Source: Porticoccus sp963974675
GTDB taxonomy: Bacteria; Pseudomonadota; Gammaproteobacteria; Pseudomonadales; Porticoccaceae
Assembly (NCBI GenBank): GCA_963974675.1
Contig: CAXBDQ010000009.1
Span: 31,183 to 95,182, forward strand
Length of the DNA stretch: 64,000 nt
Direction of reading: 5' to 3'
In this document: positions 44,613-54,318 of the stretch, piece after piece
Layout of the letters: each line of letters begins with the position of its first letter
Position numbering within the stretch: position 1 is the stretch's first letter
The notes under the pieces: model-generated
Databases searched by the model: none
What the model saw: only the letters and a program-made list of their open reading frames with translations
Told to the model about the DNA's origin: nothing
Translations under genes and position numbers: made by a program

Positions 44613-45599
44613 CTACGACTCCAACTTCGTCAAAATTTGTGTGAGTTCCTGAGGCAGCGGAGCCTCTACACGAATTCTTTCACCATTGGGTGAGTTAAAT
44701 TGTAGTTTGAGCGCGTGTAAAAACATCCGCTTCAATCCAAAAATTTTAATACTTCTGTTGTACTGATCATCACCATACTTTTCATCACCCGCTAATGGGC
44801 AGCCCGCATATTGAGCATGAACACGTATTTGATGAGTTCGCCCCGTTTCCAACGTTGCCTCCACCAGCGTTGAATTAGCCTCTAACCCCGTACTACCTGA
44901 CAGATTTTTACTATCGAAACGCTGCAAAACAGAAAAATGTGTCACAGACCGCTTGCCTTCGGGGTTTACCCGAACGATCCGCTCACCAGATTTAAGCTCA
45001 CTTCTAAGAAGCGGCACATCTATTCGCTTCATCCCTCTGGGCCACCGACCCGAGGTCAAGGCCTGATAGACCTTAACTACACGACGCCCCCGCATTTCAT
45101 CTTGAAGAAATCGGAGCGCTGAACGTTTTTTGGCAATAATTAAACAACCTGAGGTCTCACGGTCAAGACGATGCACCAATTCCAAAAAGGGCTGCTTGGG
45201 GCGTGTGGCCCTCATGGCCTCAATCAACCCAAGAGCTACCCCACTGCCACCATGAACTGCCAAACCAGCTGGTTTATTGATAACCAACAGCAACTCATCC
45301 TCGTAAACAATACTGTCCTCCAATAAACTTTGGAGCTTTTGACCTGGAGCCGGAAGAGCTTCTCTCTCTGCCACTCGAACGGGTGGAATTCTTACCTGAT
45401 CACCTTCTAGCAATTTGTATTCAGGCTTAACCCTAGAGCGATTTACCCTCACCTCACCCTTGCGAACAATTCTGTATATACGAGATTTGGGGACACCCTT
45501 AAGTCGAGCAAGCAAAAAGTTATCTACACGCTGACCAGCATGATCAGATGTCACCTCCACAAATTGAACAACAGGAGTATTGGTTGGATTGTCGCTCAT
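44613..45599 (-). CDS. rluC: 23S rRNA pseudouridine(955/2504/2580) synthase
   Basis: A 328-residue pseudouridine synthase. An N-terminal S4 RNA-binding domain (about residues 18-75, with RVDNFLLARLKGVPKSRIYR, quoted in part) is followed by the RluA-family catalytic domain with the catalytic Asp in HRLDRETSG. Divergent from rne, the same neighbour as in E. coli and Pseudomonas, which supports RluC over RluA or RluD. It is coupled to the HAD phosphatase gene downstream. Confidence 0.95.
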   Translation of the reverse strand: MSDNPTNTPVVQFVEVTSDHAGQRVDNFLLARLKGVPKSRIYRIVRKGEVRVNRSRVKPEYKLLEGDQVRIPPVRVAEREALPAPGQKLQSLLEDSIVYEDELLLVINKPAGLAVHGGSGVALGLIEAMRATRPKQPFLELVHRLDRETSGCLIIAKKRSALRFLQDEMRGRRVVKVYQALTSGRWPRGMKRIDVPLLRSELKSGERIVRVNPEGKRSVTHFSVLQRFDSKNLSGSTGLEANSTLVEATLETGRTHQIRVHAQYAGCPLAGDEKYGDDQYNRSIKIFGLKRMFLHALKLQFNSPNGERIRVEAPLPQELTQILTKLES

Positions 45600-46398
45600 T
45601 CTGATTACTTCTCGGTAGATACTTCCGGTTTGGAATTAATTGCCACAAAACAACAATTATAGATTGATGGTCACTAAATTAAGGCTTTCAGAAGACTTGT
45701 GGCAAACATTCTAGCAGCTCCCCCTATCGAGTGGCACCCGCTAAAAAAACTCTACGATAATCATAGAATTAACTGAATATTGGCAAATCTTTAAATTGAT
45801 GAACTTGACAATAGCTGATATAGTCCAGCCTCGCTGCAAAAAGCCTATGGCCGAAGATTAAATTGTTGGCCATTTTAAAACGTTAAAGAGTGTTAGGCAC
45901 CAAGGTGAAAGAACACTCGGCGTGTAGCGAGGCGAAAGCCCACAAATGAATTTATTGCGACAGCTGCCCAAAGACACAAACAACTTGGCAGCTGCCATTG
46001 AGAAACCGCGCTCAGGCGCAGAAGTTATCGCACAAAGATCGAACAGAAAAGTTCTGTTAAAGCGGCAGTAAAAATGCAAAGGCTCGTTGTGACATTGCAA
46101 CCACTGTAGAGAGTGGTTTCGATCAATATTAGGATCTACAACACGGCCCGATAGATACTGCACAAACTGAATGAACGGCTACAACGAATCAGATCGAAAA
46201 CTCGAAGGTTTTACCGGAAAGGCTCAGTGACTGATCACGAAAAATATAGGAAAAACAAAAGGTTAAATACCTTTACCCCAGCAACCTAATAGGCTGCTGC
46301 GCCCTATTGCCCGACGTTTAAGTTTGTACGCCAAGACTGTTCATCGCTCCTGCGATTCTTCTGCTACCTGTAACGCACAGGACAGTAGGAATAAAATA
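45600..46398 (+). promoter_or_regulatory. rluC-rne intergenic region with long rne leader
   Basis: About 800 bp without a gene. A promoter candidate TTGATG (45796-45801), 17 bp, TATAGT (45819-45824) would give a leader of about 570 nt before the rne ATG. Local hairpins near the 3' end include AAAGGT-TAAAT-ACCTTT (46258-46274) and CAGCA...TGCTG (46279-46299). RNase E genes are known to have long, structured leaders through which the enzyme controls its own mRNA; such control here is inferred. The stretch 45600-45790 shows nothing I can name. Confidence 0.5.
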
Positions 46399-49203
46399 AT
46401 GAAACGCATGCTTATCAACGCCACCCAACCAGAAGAACTTCGGGTGGCCATGGTTGATGGTCAACGACTATACGACCTAGACCTCGAAAATCGTACCCGC
46501 GAACAACGTAAAGCAAACATCTATAAAGGTAAAATCACTCGGGTTGAACCCAGTCTCGAGGCGGCATTTGTCGACTATGGTGCAGAACGCCATGGCTTCT
46601 TGCCATTGAAAGAAATTTCTCGGGAATACTTCTCTAAAAAACCCAATGAAATTGATGGCCGGGTCAAAATTCAAGATGTTATCCGTGAAGGAATGGAAGT
46701 TGTTGTTCAGGTTGAGAAAGAAGAACGTGGCAATAAAGGTGCCGCACTCACTACGTTTGTCAGCATGGCGGGGCGCTACCTTGTTCTGATGCCAAACAAC
46801 CCTCGTGCTGGCGGCATATCCCGTCGCATTGAAGGTGAAGAACGAAATGAACTAAGGGAAGCGATACGAAGCCTCAAATCACCCAGTGGTACCGGTGTTA
46901 TTGTACGCACAGCCGGTATTGGCCGCTCCTCAGAAGAGCTTCAGTGGGATCTCGACTACCTCCTCCAACTGTGGGACAACATCACAGAAGAAGCCGCTAA
47001 AGCCAAAGCTCCGCACTTTTTATTCCAAGAAAGTAACGTCATTATTCGTGCCGTACGTGATTATCTGCGTCAGGATGTCGGTGAAGTCATTATTGATAAT
47101 CGCGAGGCCTATGACCTTGCTTCCGCTTTTATCCAACAAGTTATGCCCAACTTTCAAGATCGGGTAAAGTTCTACGAAGATGACATCCCGTTATTTAATC
47201 GTTATCAAATAGAAAACCAGATCGAAACAGCCTTTGAGCGCGAAGTGAAGCTGCCGTCGGGTGGTGCTATCGTTATCGATGTAACAGAAGCACTTATCTC
47301 TATCGACATCAATTCCGCCCGTGCTACCCGCGGTGGTGATATTGAGGAAACTGCACTCCGCACTAATATGGAAGCCGCCGAGGAAGTTGCTCGTCAGTTG
47401 CGACTACGCGATATGGGTGGCCTTGTAGTCATCGATTTTATCGACATGAACTCCTCAAAAAATCAACGCGATGTGGAAAACCGCATGCGTGACGCCCTAG
47501 AAATTGATAGAGCTCGTGTACAAGTGGGTAGAATTTCTCGCTTTGGTCTGCTGGAAATGTCACGGCAGCGTTTGCGCCCTTCTTTGGGTGAGACAACCTC
47601 CAAAGTCTGCCCTCGCTGCCTTGGTCAAGGTACCATTCGTGGTACGCGCTCATTGGCATTGTCCATTCTTCGCCTTGTAGAAGAAGAAGCACAAAAAGAA
47701 TTCAGCTCTGAAATTCGGACTATCACACCCGTGTCCGTGGCAACCTTTCTGCTTAATGAGAAACGCAAAGAAATTTCTGATATTGAATTACGCCATAAAA
47801 TCAAAGTGGTCGTCATTCCGAGTGAAAACCTTGAAACCCCTCACTTTGAAGTTCAAAGAATACGTCAGCAAGATGAAGTTAACGCTGAATACAGCTACAA
47901 ACTGACAGATACCGTTTCAGACAGCCTAGTGACTCAGGAAGTCGATGTTGTAAAACCTGTTCCACCTGCCCAGCAGCCGGCTGTTAAACCTATCGCACCC
48001 ACGCAACCTGCTCCGACGCCAACATCAAAACCAGCACAAAACAAAAACGCTGCTGATAAGAAACCAGGCTTATTGCGCCGTCTGCTTAATAGCCTTTTTG
48101 GTGACAGCAAAAAAGCTGAAGCAGAAAAGAAAGAAAAAGAGCAACAATCCCGGGGCAGGAATGATCGTCGCCCTCAAAATCGCAATAATCGGAACAGACG
48201 TCCTGATGGACGTAGCAAAAACAGACAGAGCCAAGGCAACCGCGACAACCGCGACAACCGCGACAACAATGGTCGCAACAAAAATAACCCACAACAAGAC
48301 AACGAAGGCACCAGTGCAAAAAATCAACAACCGGTGAAGCAACCCCGTCAGGAACAAAAACAAACAAATGGCGAAAATGAGGACAAAAATCGTCCGCCAA
48401 GAAGAGAGGGAGAGAAACGACGCAATCCTCGTCAGCGTCGTCAGCGCCAAACTGTGCCTGAAGAATTACTAGCAGCGAACATCAATACGCCCCAAGAGCC
48501 AAGTGGCACCTTAGAAGCCGTCACTGATGTTTCTTCTGTTATAGCAGATGCGCCACCAGCAAAAAAAGAAGTTAAGGCCCCCGCCTCGCAGACAACCCTT
48601 GATTTACCAGTAGAGGTAAACCCAGAAATAGCTGAGATGGTGACCATAGAAACCTCAAATGCTAAAGCTGCTAACGAAGAAACCGCTGACAGTGCTGCAC
48701 CTATAATCACTCCTACTCCAAAAGAGGATGCCTCGTCAGAGATTGAGACAAACGCAAGCCAGGAACATATTATTGAAGCACCAGAAGTCGCCAAAGTACC
48801 TGTTGAACAATTGTCAACGGAATCAACTGAGCTGGATAAGGAAGAGGCTATTACCGTTCCGGAAGTACAACCAGAGGTATCTCCTGTGGCTGTATCAGCG
48901 GAAGCAACAACAACCGAAACAGTTGAGGCCTCCGTTCCACAAATAGAAGCTCCCTATGAGGACGCAGCTGTAGCTGTAGCCGAACCAACGGCAAAGACTG
49001 ATGCTGCTGAAGTGGTTCCATCACGTGCCAGCAATGATCCACGTAAGGCGCCGAAACCAGTTAGCCAGGTCACTATTGCCACTGAAGCTCATGGCCCATC
49101 AGAATCTAAACCTCTGAACACGTCCCTACCGTCACCCATTGCGGTAGAAAATGTTCACTATACTCGTCCGGAAAATGATCCTCGCGCACAACGCAAATCA
49201 TAA
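46399..49203 (+). CDS. rne: Ribonuclease E
   Basis: A 934-residue endoribonuclease. The ATG at 46399 is chosen, although the frame opens at 46324, because MKRMLINATQ aligns with the E. coli start and AGGA precedes it. The catalytic half (to about residue 500) is near identical in layout to E. coli: S1 domain, GGISRRIEG 5' sensor region, the two metal-binding Asp in AIDINSARAT-like SIDINSARAT and IDFIDM, and the zinc link VCPRC. The C-terminal half is disordered: a basic Arg/Asn-rich tract with N-R-D repeats (RNA binding), then Glu/Val/Ala-rich sequence. It would organise the RNA degradosome at the membrane. Confidence 0.96.
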   Translation: MKRMLINATQPEELRVAMVDGQRLYDLDLENRTREQRKANIYKGKITRVEPSLEAAFVDYGAERHGFLPLKEISREYFSKKPNEIDGRVKIQDVIREGMEVVVQVEKEERGNKGAALTTFVSMAGRYLVLMPNNPRAGGISRRIEGEERNELREAIRSLKSPSGTGVIVRTAGIGRSSEELQWDLDYLLQLWDNITEEAAKAKAPHFLFQESNVIIRAVRDYLRQDVGEVIIDNREAYDLASAFIQQVMPNFQDRVKFYEDDIPLFNRYQIENQIETAFEREVKLPSGGAIVIDVTEALISIDINSARATRGGDIEETALRTNMEAAEEVARQLRLRDMGGLVVIDFIDMNSSKNQRDVENRMRDALEIDRARVQVGRISRFGLLEMSRQRLRPSLGETTSKVCPRCLGQGTIRGTRSLALSILRLVEEEAQKEFSSEIRTITPVSVATFLLNEKRKEISDIELRHKIKVVVIPSENLETPHFEVQRIRQQDEVNAEYSYKLTDTVSDSLVTQEVDVVKPVPPAQQPAVKPIAPTQPAPTPTSKPAQNKNAADKKPGLLRRLLNSLFGDSKKAEAEKKEKEQQSRGRNDRRPQNRNNRNRRPDGRSKNRQSQGNRDNRDNRDNNGRNKNNPQQDNEGTSAKNQQPVKQPRQEQKQTNGENEDKNRPPRREGEKRRNPRQRRQRQTVPEELLAANINTPQEPSGTLEAVTDVSSVIADAPPAKKEVKAPASQTTLDLPVEVNPEIAEMVTIETSNAKAANEETADSAAPIITPTPKEDASSEIETNASQEHIIEAPEVAKVPVEQLSTESTELDKEEAITVPEVQPEVSPVAVSAEATTTETVEASVPQIEAPYEDAAVAVAEPTAKTDAAEVVPSRASNDPRKAPKPVSQVTIATEAHGPSESKPLNTSLPSPIAVENVHYTRPENDPRAQRKS
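48238..48267. repeat. Tandem 9-bp repeats in rne
   Basis: AACCGCGAC occurs three times in a row (48238-48264), followed by AAC, coding Asn-Arg-Asp units in the basic, disordered RNA-binding part of RNase E. In-frame, so copy-number change would be tolerated. Confidence 0.85.
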
Positions 49204-49318
49204 TGACCGAAACGGCATAAATAGAGTGATGAGGGATAGAGTCAAAGTGCAAAACATGGTGACTACAAAAAAATAACACTTTAATAAACGTGTGGGGATA
49301 ATTCGTTAGGTTTTAGCC

Positions 49319-49346
49319 TTGTGTGCGCACAAAACAACGGTATAAT
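49319..49346 (+). promoter_or_regulatory. Promoter of tRNA-Ser
   Basis: TTGTGT (49319-49324), a 16-bp spacer and a perfect TATAAT (49341-49346), followed by the GC-rich discriminator TCCCGC typical of stable RNA genes under stringent control. Predicted start near 49353, about 70 nt before the tRNA. Confidence 0.65.
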
Positions 49347-49421
49347 TCCCGCACTTTTGAGGCCTAGGCCTCTGGGTGAACTTCAGTATTCTCTAAACTG
49401 AAGCCACCAAAAATGTTTTTA

Positions 49422-49509
49422 GGAGGGATGGCTGAGTGGTCGAAAGCACCGGTCTTGAAAACCGACGTATCGCAAGGTACCCAGGGTTCGAATCCCTGTC
49501 CCTCCGCCA
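49422..49509 (+). tRNA. serT: tRNA-Ser (anticodon UGA)
   Basis: An 88-nt class II tRNA with encoded CCA. Acceptor arms GGAGGGA and TCCCTCC pair fully. The anticodon loop is CTTGAAA closed by CGGT/ACCG, giving anticodon TGA, which reads UCA and other UCN serine codons. A long variable arm and the T-arm GGTTCGAATCC are present. It is followed by its own terminator. Confidence 0.97.
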
Positions 49510-49512
49510 TAA

Positions 49513-49544
49513 AAAAAGGGGTTGCAGCAATGCAGCCCCTTTTT
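49513..49544 (+). terminator. Terminator of tRNA-Ser
   Basis: Arms AAAAAGGGGTTGCA and TGCAGCCCCTTTTT pair over 14 bp with one G-U pair and a GCAA tetraloop, followed by CTTTTT. It begins 4 bp after the CCA end. Confidence 0.92.
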
Positions 49545-49707
49545 CTTTTTTCAGGAGACTTAATAGCTATCAAATTAATATCATTAATGCCTACTAGCCC
49601 CAATTAGACTTCAATATCCGCTACACTAGAAAACGAAAGTAGCCGGAACAGAAATAGCTGCCACCTGACCTCTTTCACACAAAACCCAACTACCATATAA
49701 AGGCACA

Positions 49708-50565
49708 ATGAAAACCCCAAAACGAATCCAACCTCTGATTGATGACGGCGTAGTCGATGAAGTTATCCGCCCACTTATGAGCGGTAAAGAAGCGTCTGTT
49801 TATGTGGTTCGTTGCGGTACCGAAATTCGCTGTGCCAAAGTCTACAAAGAAGCCAACAAGCGTAGCTTCAAACAGGCTGTGCAATACCAAGAAGGCCGCA
49901 AGGTACGAAACAGCCGCCGTGCCCGTGCCATGGAAAAAGGCTCAAAATACGGCCGAAAGCAGCAGGAAGAAACCTGGCAAAATGCCGAAGTCGATGCCCT
50001 GTATCGTCTAGCCGCGGCTGGGGTGCGAGTTCCTCAGCCCTATGGCTGTTTTGATGGTGTTCTATTGATGGAGTTGGTAACCGATGCAGAGGGACAAGTA
50101 GCCCCACGCCTGAATGATGTCGCCATGTCCGCCGAACAAGCATTAGAAGACCATGCTGTCGTCATGCAATATGTAGTGCGTATGCTGTGTTCTGGACTGG
50201 TTCATGGTGATTTATCAGAATTTAATGTATTGGTGGATGAATACGGCCCTGTCATTATCGATTTACCTCAAGCGGTCGATGCGTCTGCCAATAATCATGC
50301 AGAAAGAATGCTGGCGCGAGATGTTAACAATATGACCAGCTACTACTCTCTCTATGCACCAGAACTGCATGAAACCCAATATGCAAAGGAAATATGGGCT
50401 TTGTACGAAGAAGGTGAATTACATCCCGATAGCGTGCTGACAGGGAAATTTGAAGAAGAGTTGCAAGAAGCCGACGTTGAAACAGTACTCCAGGAAATCA
50501 AAGCAGCTTTAGCTGAGGAGGAAGAACGTCAAGCTCGTTGCCGTGAGGAAGAAGAGCTAACCTAA
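49708..50565 (+). CDS. RIO1-family serine/threonine protein kinase
   Basis: A 285-residue kinase of the bacterial RIO group. The flexible nucleotide loop region (LMSGKEASVYVV), the lysine in CAKVYK, the catalytic loop LVHGDLSEFNVLV and the metal-binding IDLPQAVD are all present. The C-terminal end is a Glu/Arg-rich helix. Eukaryotic RIO kinases act in ribosome maturation; the bacterial form (for example PA4780 in Pseudomonas) is little characterised. It is a lone gene after the tRNA terminator, with no phosphatase partner nearby. Confidence 0.9.
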   Translation: MKTPKRIQPLIDDGVVDEVIRPLMSGKEASVYVVRCGTEIRCAKVYKEANKRSFKQAVQYQEGRKVRNSRRARAMEKGSKYGRKQQEETWQNAEVDALYRLAAAGVRVPQPYGCFDGVLLMELVTDAEGQVAPRLNDVAMSAEQALEDHAVVMQYVVRMLCSGLVHGDLSEFNVLVDEYGPVIIDLPQAVDASANNHAERMLARDVNNMTSYYSLYAPELHETQYAKEIWALYEEGELHPDSVLTGKFEEELQEADVETVLQEIKAALAEEEERQARCREEEELT

Positions 50566-50750
50566 CCTCGAGAAGCCGGCCTATTTCCTGTCAATGGCCA
50601 TCAGATGATTTAAGCGCCACCAATCCTTTTAGTGAACAATTTTCACTCAGTTTCACTCGACGGCATTGCCACAAATCCCTATAGTACGCAGCTCTTATGG
50701 ACATCCGACCATAACATCATATTTACTTGTTCAAATCCAAAGGTATCACG

Positions 50751-52361
50751 TTGATTTCTACCGCAAATATTACTATGCAGTTTGGCGCTAAGCCGCTTTT
50801 TGAAAATATCTCTGTTAAATTTGGCCATGGCAACCGCTATGGTCTAATTGGCGCCAATGGCTGTGGTAAATCCACATTTATGAAGATTCTGGATGGCAGC
50901 CTTACTCCCAGTGCAGGAAATGTATCAATCACACCCAATGAGCGGTTAGGTAAACTACACCAAGATCAATTTGCCTTTGAAAAATTTAGTGTCATAGATA
51001 CCGTAATTATGGGTCATGCTGAGTTATGGGAGGTCAAACAAGAACGTGACCGTATTTATTCTCTTCCCGAAATGTCAGAAGAGGATGGCATGGCCGTAGC
51101 CAATCTAGAGATCCGCTTTGCCGAAATGGATGGCTACAGTGCTGAAAGCCGTGCAGGCGAGGTTCTCATGGGTGCAGGTATTGCTGAAGAACTCCACTTT
51201 GGCCCTATGAGTGAAATTGCACCAGGTTGGAAGTTAAGGGTATTGCTTGCTCAAGCACTATTCTCTGACCCCGACATTCTGTTATTGGATGAACCGACCA
51301 ACAACCTAGACATTGATACTATTCGCTGGCTAGAAACACTGCTCAACGAAAGAAAAAGCACCATGGTCATCATTTCCCATGATCGCCATTTTCTTAACTC
51401 AGTCTGTACCCATATGGCCGACATTGATTATGGTGAGCTACGTGTTTACCCAGGTAATTATGATGACTTTATGACAGCTGCAACTCAGGCCCGAGAACAC
51501 CTGCATTCTGAAAATGCCAAAAAATCTGCTCAAATTGCTGAACTTCAGCAATTTGTCAGCCGTTTCTCGGCCAATGCCTCAAAAGCTAAGCAGGCCACGT
51601 CACGAGCGAAACAAATCAGTAAAATACAACTGGATGACATTAAAGCATCCAGTCGAATGAGTCCTTACATCCGATTTAAGCAGGATAAAAAATTGCACCG
51701 CCAAGCATTGATTCTGGAAAATCTGGGGCATAGCTTTGATGATGAGCTGTTATTCAGTGGCGGGAACCTAATTCTAGATGCCGGTACTCGTTTAGCGGTA
51801 ATCGGCGAAAATGGAGCAGGGAAAACGACCCTCCTTCGCTGCCTAATGAACAAAATTTCTGCTAAAAGTGGCGTCATAAAATGGTCAGAAAATGCAACCT
51901 TGGGATATTGTCCCCAAGACAGTACTTCAGAATTTGAAAACAATTTAAATTTGTTTGATTGGATGAGCCAGTGGCGCAAACCCAATCATGACGACCAGAT
52001 CGTGCGTGCCACACTGGGTAGGTTGCTCTTTTCTACGGATGACTTTACTAAGCCCGTCAACGTTTGTTCCGGTGGTGAGAAAAATCGTCTGTTATTTGGT
52101 AAATTGATGATGATGGACACCAATATACTGATTATGGATGAACCCACAAACCATCTGGATATGGAAGCCATTGAGTCATTAAACTTAGCGTTAGAACACT
52201 ATGACGGCACATTGATTTTTGTCAGCCACGACCGAGAATTTGTTTCTTCTCTGGCCACCCGAGTCATAGAAATCAAAGATAAAAAGCTGGTGGATTTCCA
52301 AGGCACCTACGAAGAGTACCTTGCCAGCCAAGAAGCTACTAGTCGTGCCGCCAGTTTCTAA
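50751..52361 (+). CDS. ybiT: ABC-F family ATPase, YbiT type
   Basis: A 536-residue soluble ABC-F protein with two ATPase domains. Walker A motifs are GANGCGKST and GENGAGKTT; Walker B motifs LLLDEPTNNLDID and LIMDEPTNHLDME. The linker between them (about residues 240-310) is the P-site tRNA interaction motif. The sequence follows E. coli YbiT closely throughout. The start is a TTG at 50751 with AAGG upstream; it aligns with the YbiT start, whereas the TTG at 50727 would add eight residues. ABC-F proteins of this group act on stalled ribosomes. Confidence 0.93.
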   Translation: MISTANITMQFGAKPLFENISVKFGHGNRYGLIGANGCGKSTFMKILDGSLTPSAGNVSITPNERLGKLHQDQFAFEKFSVIDTVIMGHAELWEVKQERDRIYSLPEMSEEDGMAVANLEIRFAEMDGYSAESRAGEVLMGAGIAEELHFGPMSEIAPGWKLRVLLAQALFSDPDILLLDEPTNNLDIDTIRWLETLLNERKSTMVIISHDRHFLNSVCTHMADIDYGELRVYPGNYDDFMTAATQAREHLHSENAKKSAQIAELQQFVSRFSANASKAKQATSRAKQISKIQLDDIKASSRMSPYIRFKQDKKLHRQALILENLGHSFDDELLFSGGNLILDAGTRLAVIGENGAGKTTLLRCLMNKISAKSGVIKWSENATLGYCPQDSTSEFENNLNLFDWMSQWRKPNHDDQIVRATLGRLLFSTDDFTKPVNVCSGGEKNRLLFGKLMMMDTNILIMDEPTNHLDMEAIESLNLALEHYDGTLIFVSHDREFVSSLATRVIEIKDKKLVDFQGTYEEYLASQEATSRAASF

Positions 52362-52403
52362 CAACAATTTAGCACTGTGAACTAGATCAACAAGGAGCGC
52401 CCA

Positions 52404-53549
52404 ATGCCCGGTTTACTACCTAACACTGACCCTGATGGTTTACTTGAATACTCTGTTGTATTTACAGACCGCTCTCTAAACCATATGTCACAGAGCTTTC
52501 AGGGTGTAATGAACGATATTTCCAGTACGCTAAAAGCCGTCTACAACGCCAATGCCGTTGCCGTCGTTCCCGGCGGCGGCACCTATGGTATGGAATCCGT
52601 CGCCAGACAATTTGCTACCAATAAGAAGTGCTTGGTTATCCGCAATGGTTGGTTCAGCTATCGTTGGAGTCAAATTTTAGAGATGGGCCAAATCGCTTCT
52701 GAAATCATCGTCATGAAAGCCCAGCCCATTGATTCAGAAACACCAGATAACAGTCAACAACCCTCTCTCGCACCAGCACCCATTGATGATGTTGTTGCAA
52801 AAATTAAATCTGAAAAACCTGACATAGTTTTTGCGCCCCATGTGGAAACAGCATCAGGCATGCTATTGCCCGATGACTATATACGCACTGTCGCAGAAGC
52901 CGTCCATTCTATAGGTGGATTATTTGTTCTAGACTGTATTGCTTCGGGCACACTCTGGGTAGATATGCAGGACTGTGGCGTCGACATTCTGATCAGTGCG
53001 CCACAAAAAGGGTGGAGCGCTTCGCCTTGCAGTGCACTAATCATGTTCAGTGATACAGCCCGCAAACAAATTGACTCAACCACTAGCAGTAGCTTTGCCT
53101 GCGATCTTCGCAAATGGTTACAAATCATGGAAGCCTATGAAAATGGTGGCCACGCTTACCATGCGACAATGCCAACCGATGCCTTGCTGAAATTCCGTGA
53201 CACTATGAAAGAAACTGAAGCCTACGGTTTTGACAAGGTAAAACAGGAACAAATAGAGTTAGGACAAAAAGTTCGAGAATTACTCGTCACCAAAGGTTTT
53301 AAAAGTGTTGCCGCGGAAGGCTTTCAAGCGCCCGGGGTAGTAGTCAGTTATACCGATGACATAGATATTCATAACGGTAAAAAGTTTATGGCTGAAGGAC
53401 TACAAATAGCCGCTGGTGTTCCCCTCCAGTGCGATGAACCAGAAAACTTCCGAACCTTTAGAATTGGCTTGTTCGGCTTAGACAAATTACATAATATCGA
53501 CCAGACGGTCAGTCATTTAAATAGCGCTTTGGAAAATATTTTACCCTAA
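52404..53549 (+). CDS. Class V aminotransferase (serine/alanine-glyoxylate type)
   Basis: A 381-residue PLP enzyme. The PLP lysine is Lys202 in SAPQKGWSASP, with LDCIASGTLW before it and VPGGGTYGMESV in the N-terminal part. The family includes alanine-glyoxylate, serine-glyoxylate and aspartate-type aminotransferases, and the substrate cannot be decided here. The ATG is preceded by AAGGAG. It lies 42 bp after ybiT with no terminator between them, so the two may be co-transcribed, and is followed by a large hairpin. Confidence 0.87.
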   Translation: MPGLLPNTDPDGLLEYSVVFTDRSLNHMSQSFQGVMNDISSTLKAVYNANAVAVVPGGGTYGMESVARQFATNKKCLVIRNGWFSYRWSQILEMGQIASEIIVMKAQPIDSETPDNSQQPSLAPAPIDDVVAKIKSEKPDIVFAPHVETASGMLLPDDYIRTVAEAVHSIGGLFVLDCIASGTLWVDMQDCGVDILISAPQKGWSASPCSALIMFSDTARKQIDSTTSSSFACDLRKWLQIMEAYENGGHAYHATMPTDALLKFRDTMKETEAYGFDKVKQEQIELGQKVRELLVTKGFKSVAAEGFQAPGVVVSYTDDIDIHNGKKFMAEGLQIAAGVPLQCDEPENFRTFRIGLFGLDKLHNIDQTVSHLNSALENILP

Positions 53550-53565
53550 TCCATACCAAGCTCCT

Positions 53566-53612
53566 TGCAGATCAAACCATTACCCTACCCCCCCCTAGTG
53601 GTTTGATCTGCA
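53566..53612 (+). repeat. Perfect 14-bp inverted repeat after the aminotransferase gene
   Basis: TGCAGATCAAACCA (53566-53579) and TGGTTTGATCTGCA (53599-53612) pair perfectly around a 19-nt C-rich loop. It begins 17 bp after the stop codon. There is no T-tract, so it is not a standard Rho-independent terminator; it may stabilise the 3' end or bind a protein. Confidence 0.8.
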
Positions 53613-53722
53613 GTCTTAATTGACATTTGTTTACCCAGCATCTAGCCTCAACCTGGCCCCATGCCGATAATACACCTCACTTACCTGTTATCCCCCTACC
53701 CTATCAACACAGGATCTCACCA

Positions 53723-54259
53723 ATGGCATCACTACAGGAACAGCTGCTTAAAGCCGGTATTGTTGACAAGAAAAAGGCCAAGCAAGTTGAGCAGGAAAAA
53801 CGTAAAAAAGCCAAGCAGGCTAATAAAGGACAGCCGCAAATAAATGAAACAAAAGAACAGGCAAAAAAAGCACTGGCAGAAAAATCTGAACGCGATCGAG
53901 AAATCAATCGTCAGCGAGAAGCCGCAGCAGAAGTAAAAGCCATTGCGGCTCAAATCAAGCAATTGATTGAAGTCAATAAAATTGAGCATAATAGCGGAGA
54001 ATCCAGCTATCAATTCACCGATGGGACAAAAATTAAAAAAATATATGTCACCTCAAAACAACACAACCAACTCAGCAAAGGCTTAATCGCCATTGTCCGA
54101 CTGAAAGACCAATACGAACTGGTTCCCGCGCCTGTTGCAGATAAAATCAGTCAGAGAGATGAGAATATCGTGCTTGTTAAAAACCAAGCAAACAAAGAGG
54201 AATTAGAGGAAGATGATTACTACGCTGATTATAAAATTCCCGATGATTTGATGTGGTAA
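53723..54259 (+). CDS. DUF2058 (YaiL-like) protein
   Basis: A 178-residue protein of the DUF2058 family. The ATG at 53723 is chosen because AGGA lies 9 bp upstream and MASLQEQLLKAGIVDKKKAK matches the family start. The first 100 residues are a highly charged Lys/Glu/Gln coiled coil, and the last 75 form a small beta-rich domain (SYQFTDGTKIKKIYV, ending in DDLMW). It is sometimes annotated as a nucleoprotein or polynucleotide-associated enzyme, without good evidence. It stands alone after the aminotransferase gene. Confidence 0.87.
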   Translation: MASLQEQLLKAGIVDKKKAKQVEQEKRKKAKQANKGQPQINETKEQAKKALAEKSERDREINRQREAAAEVKAIAAQIKQLIEVNKIEHNSGESSYQFTDGTKIKKIYVTSKQHNQLSKGLIAIVRLKDQYELVPAPVADKISQRDENIVLVKNQANKEELEEDDYYADYKIPDDLMW

Positions 54260-54318
54260 GCCATAAATTTAACGTTACGTTTTGCTCATGCCCCTTACAA
54301 AAATAAAGAAGCATCAAC

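Noticed and set aside
45806..45824. TTGACA at 45805-45810 as -35 box of the rne promoter
   Set aside because: It is only 8 bp from TATAGT; TTGATG at 45796-45801 gives the correct 17-bp spacing.
48070..48450. Minus-strand frame of 126 residues, hydrophobic, opposite rne
   Set aside because: It mirrors the Lys/Arg/Asn-rich region of RNase E, whose antisense reading is hydrophobic by chance.
49204..49300. Weak ACAC...GTGT hairpin after rne considered as a terminator
   Set aside because: The stem is short and interrupted and no T-tract follows.
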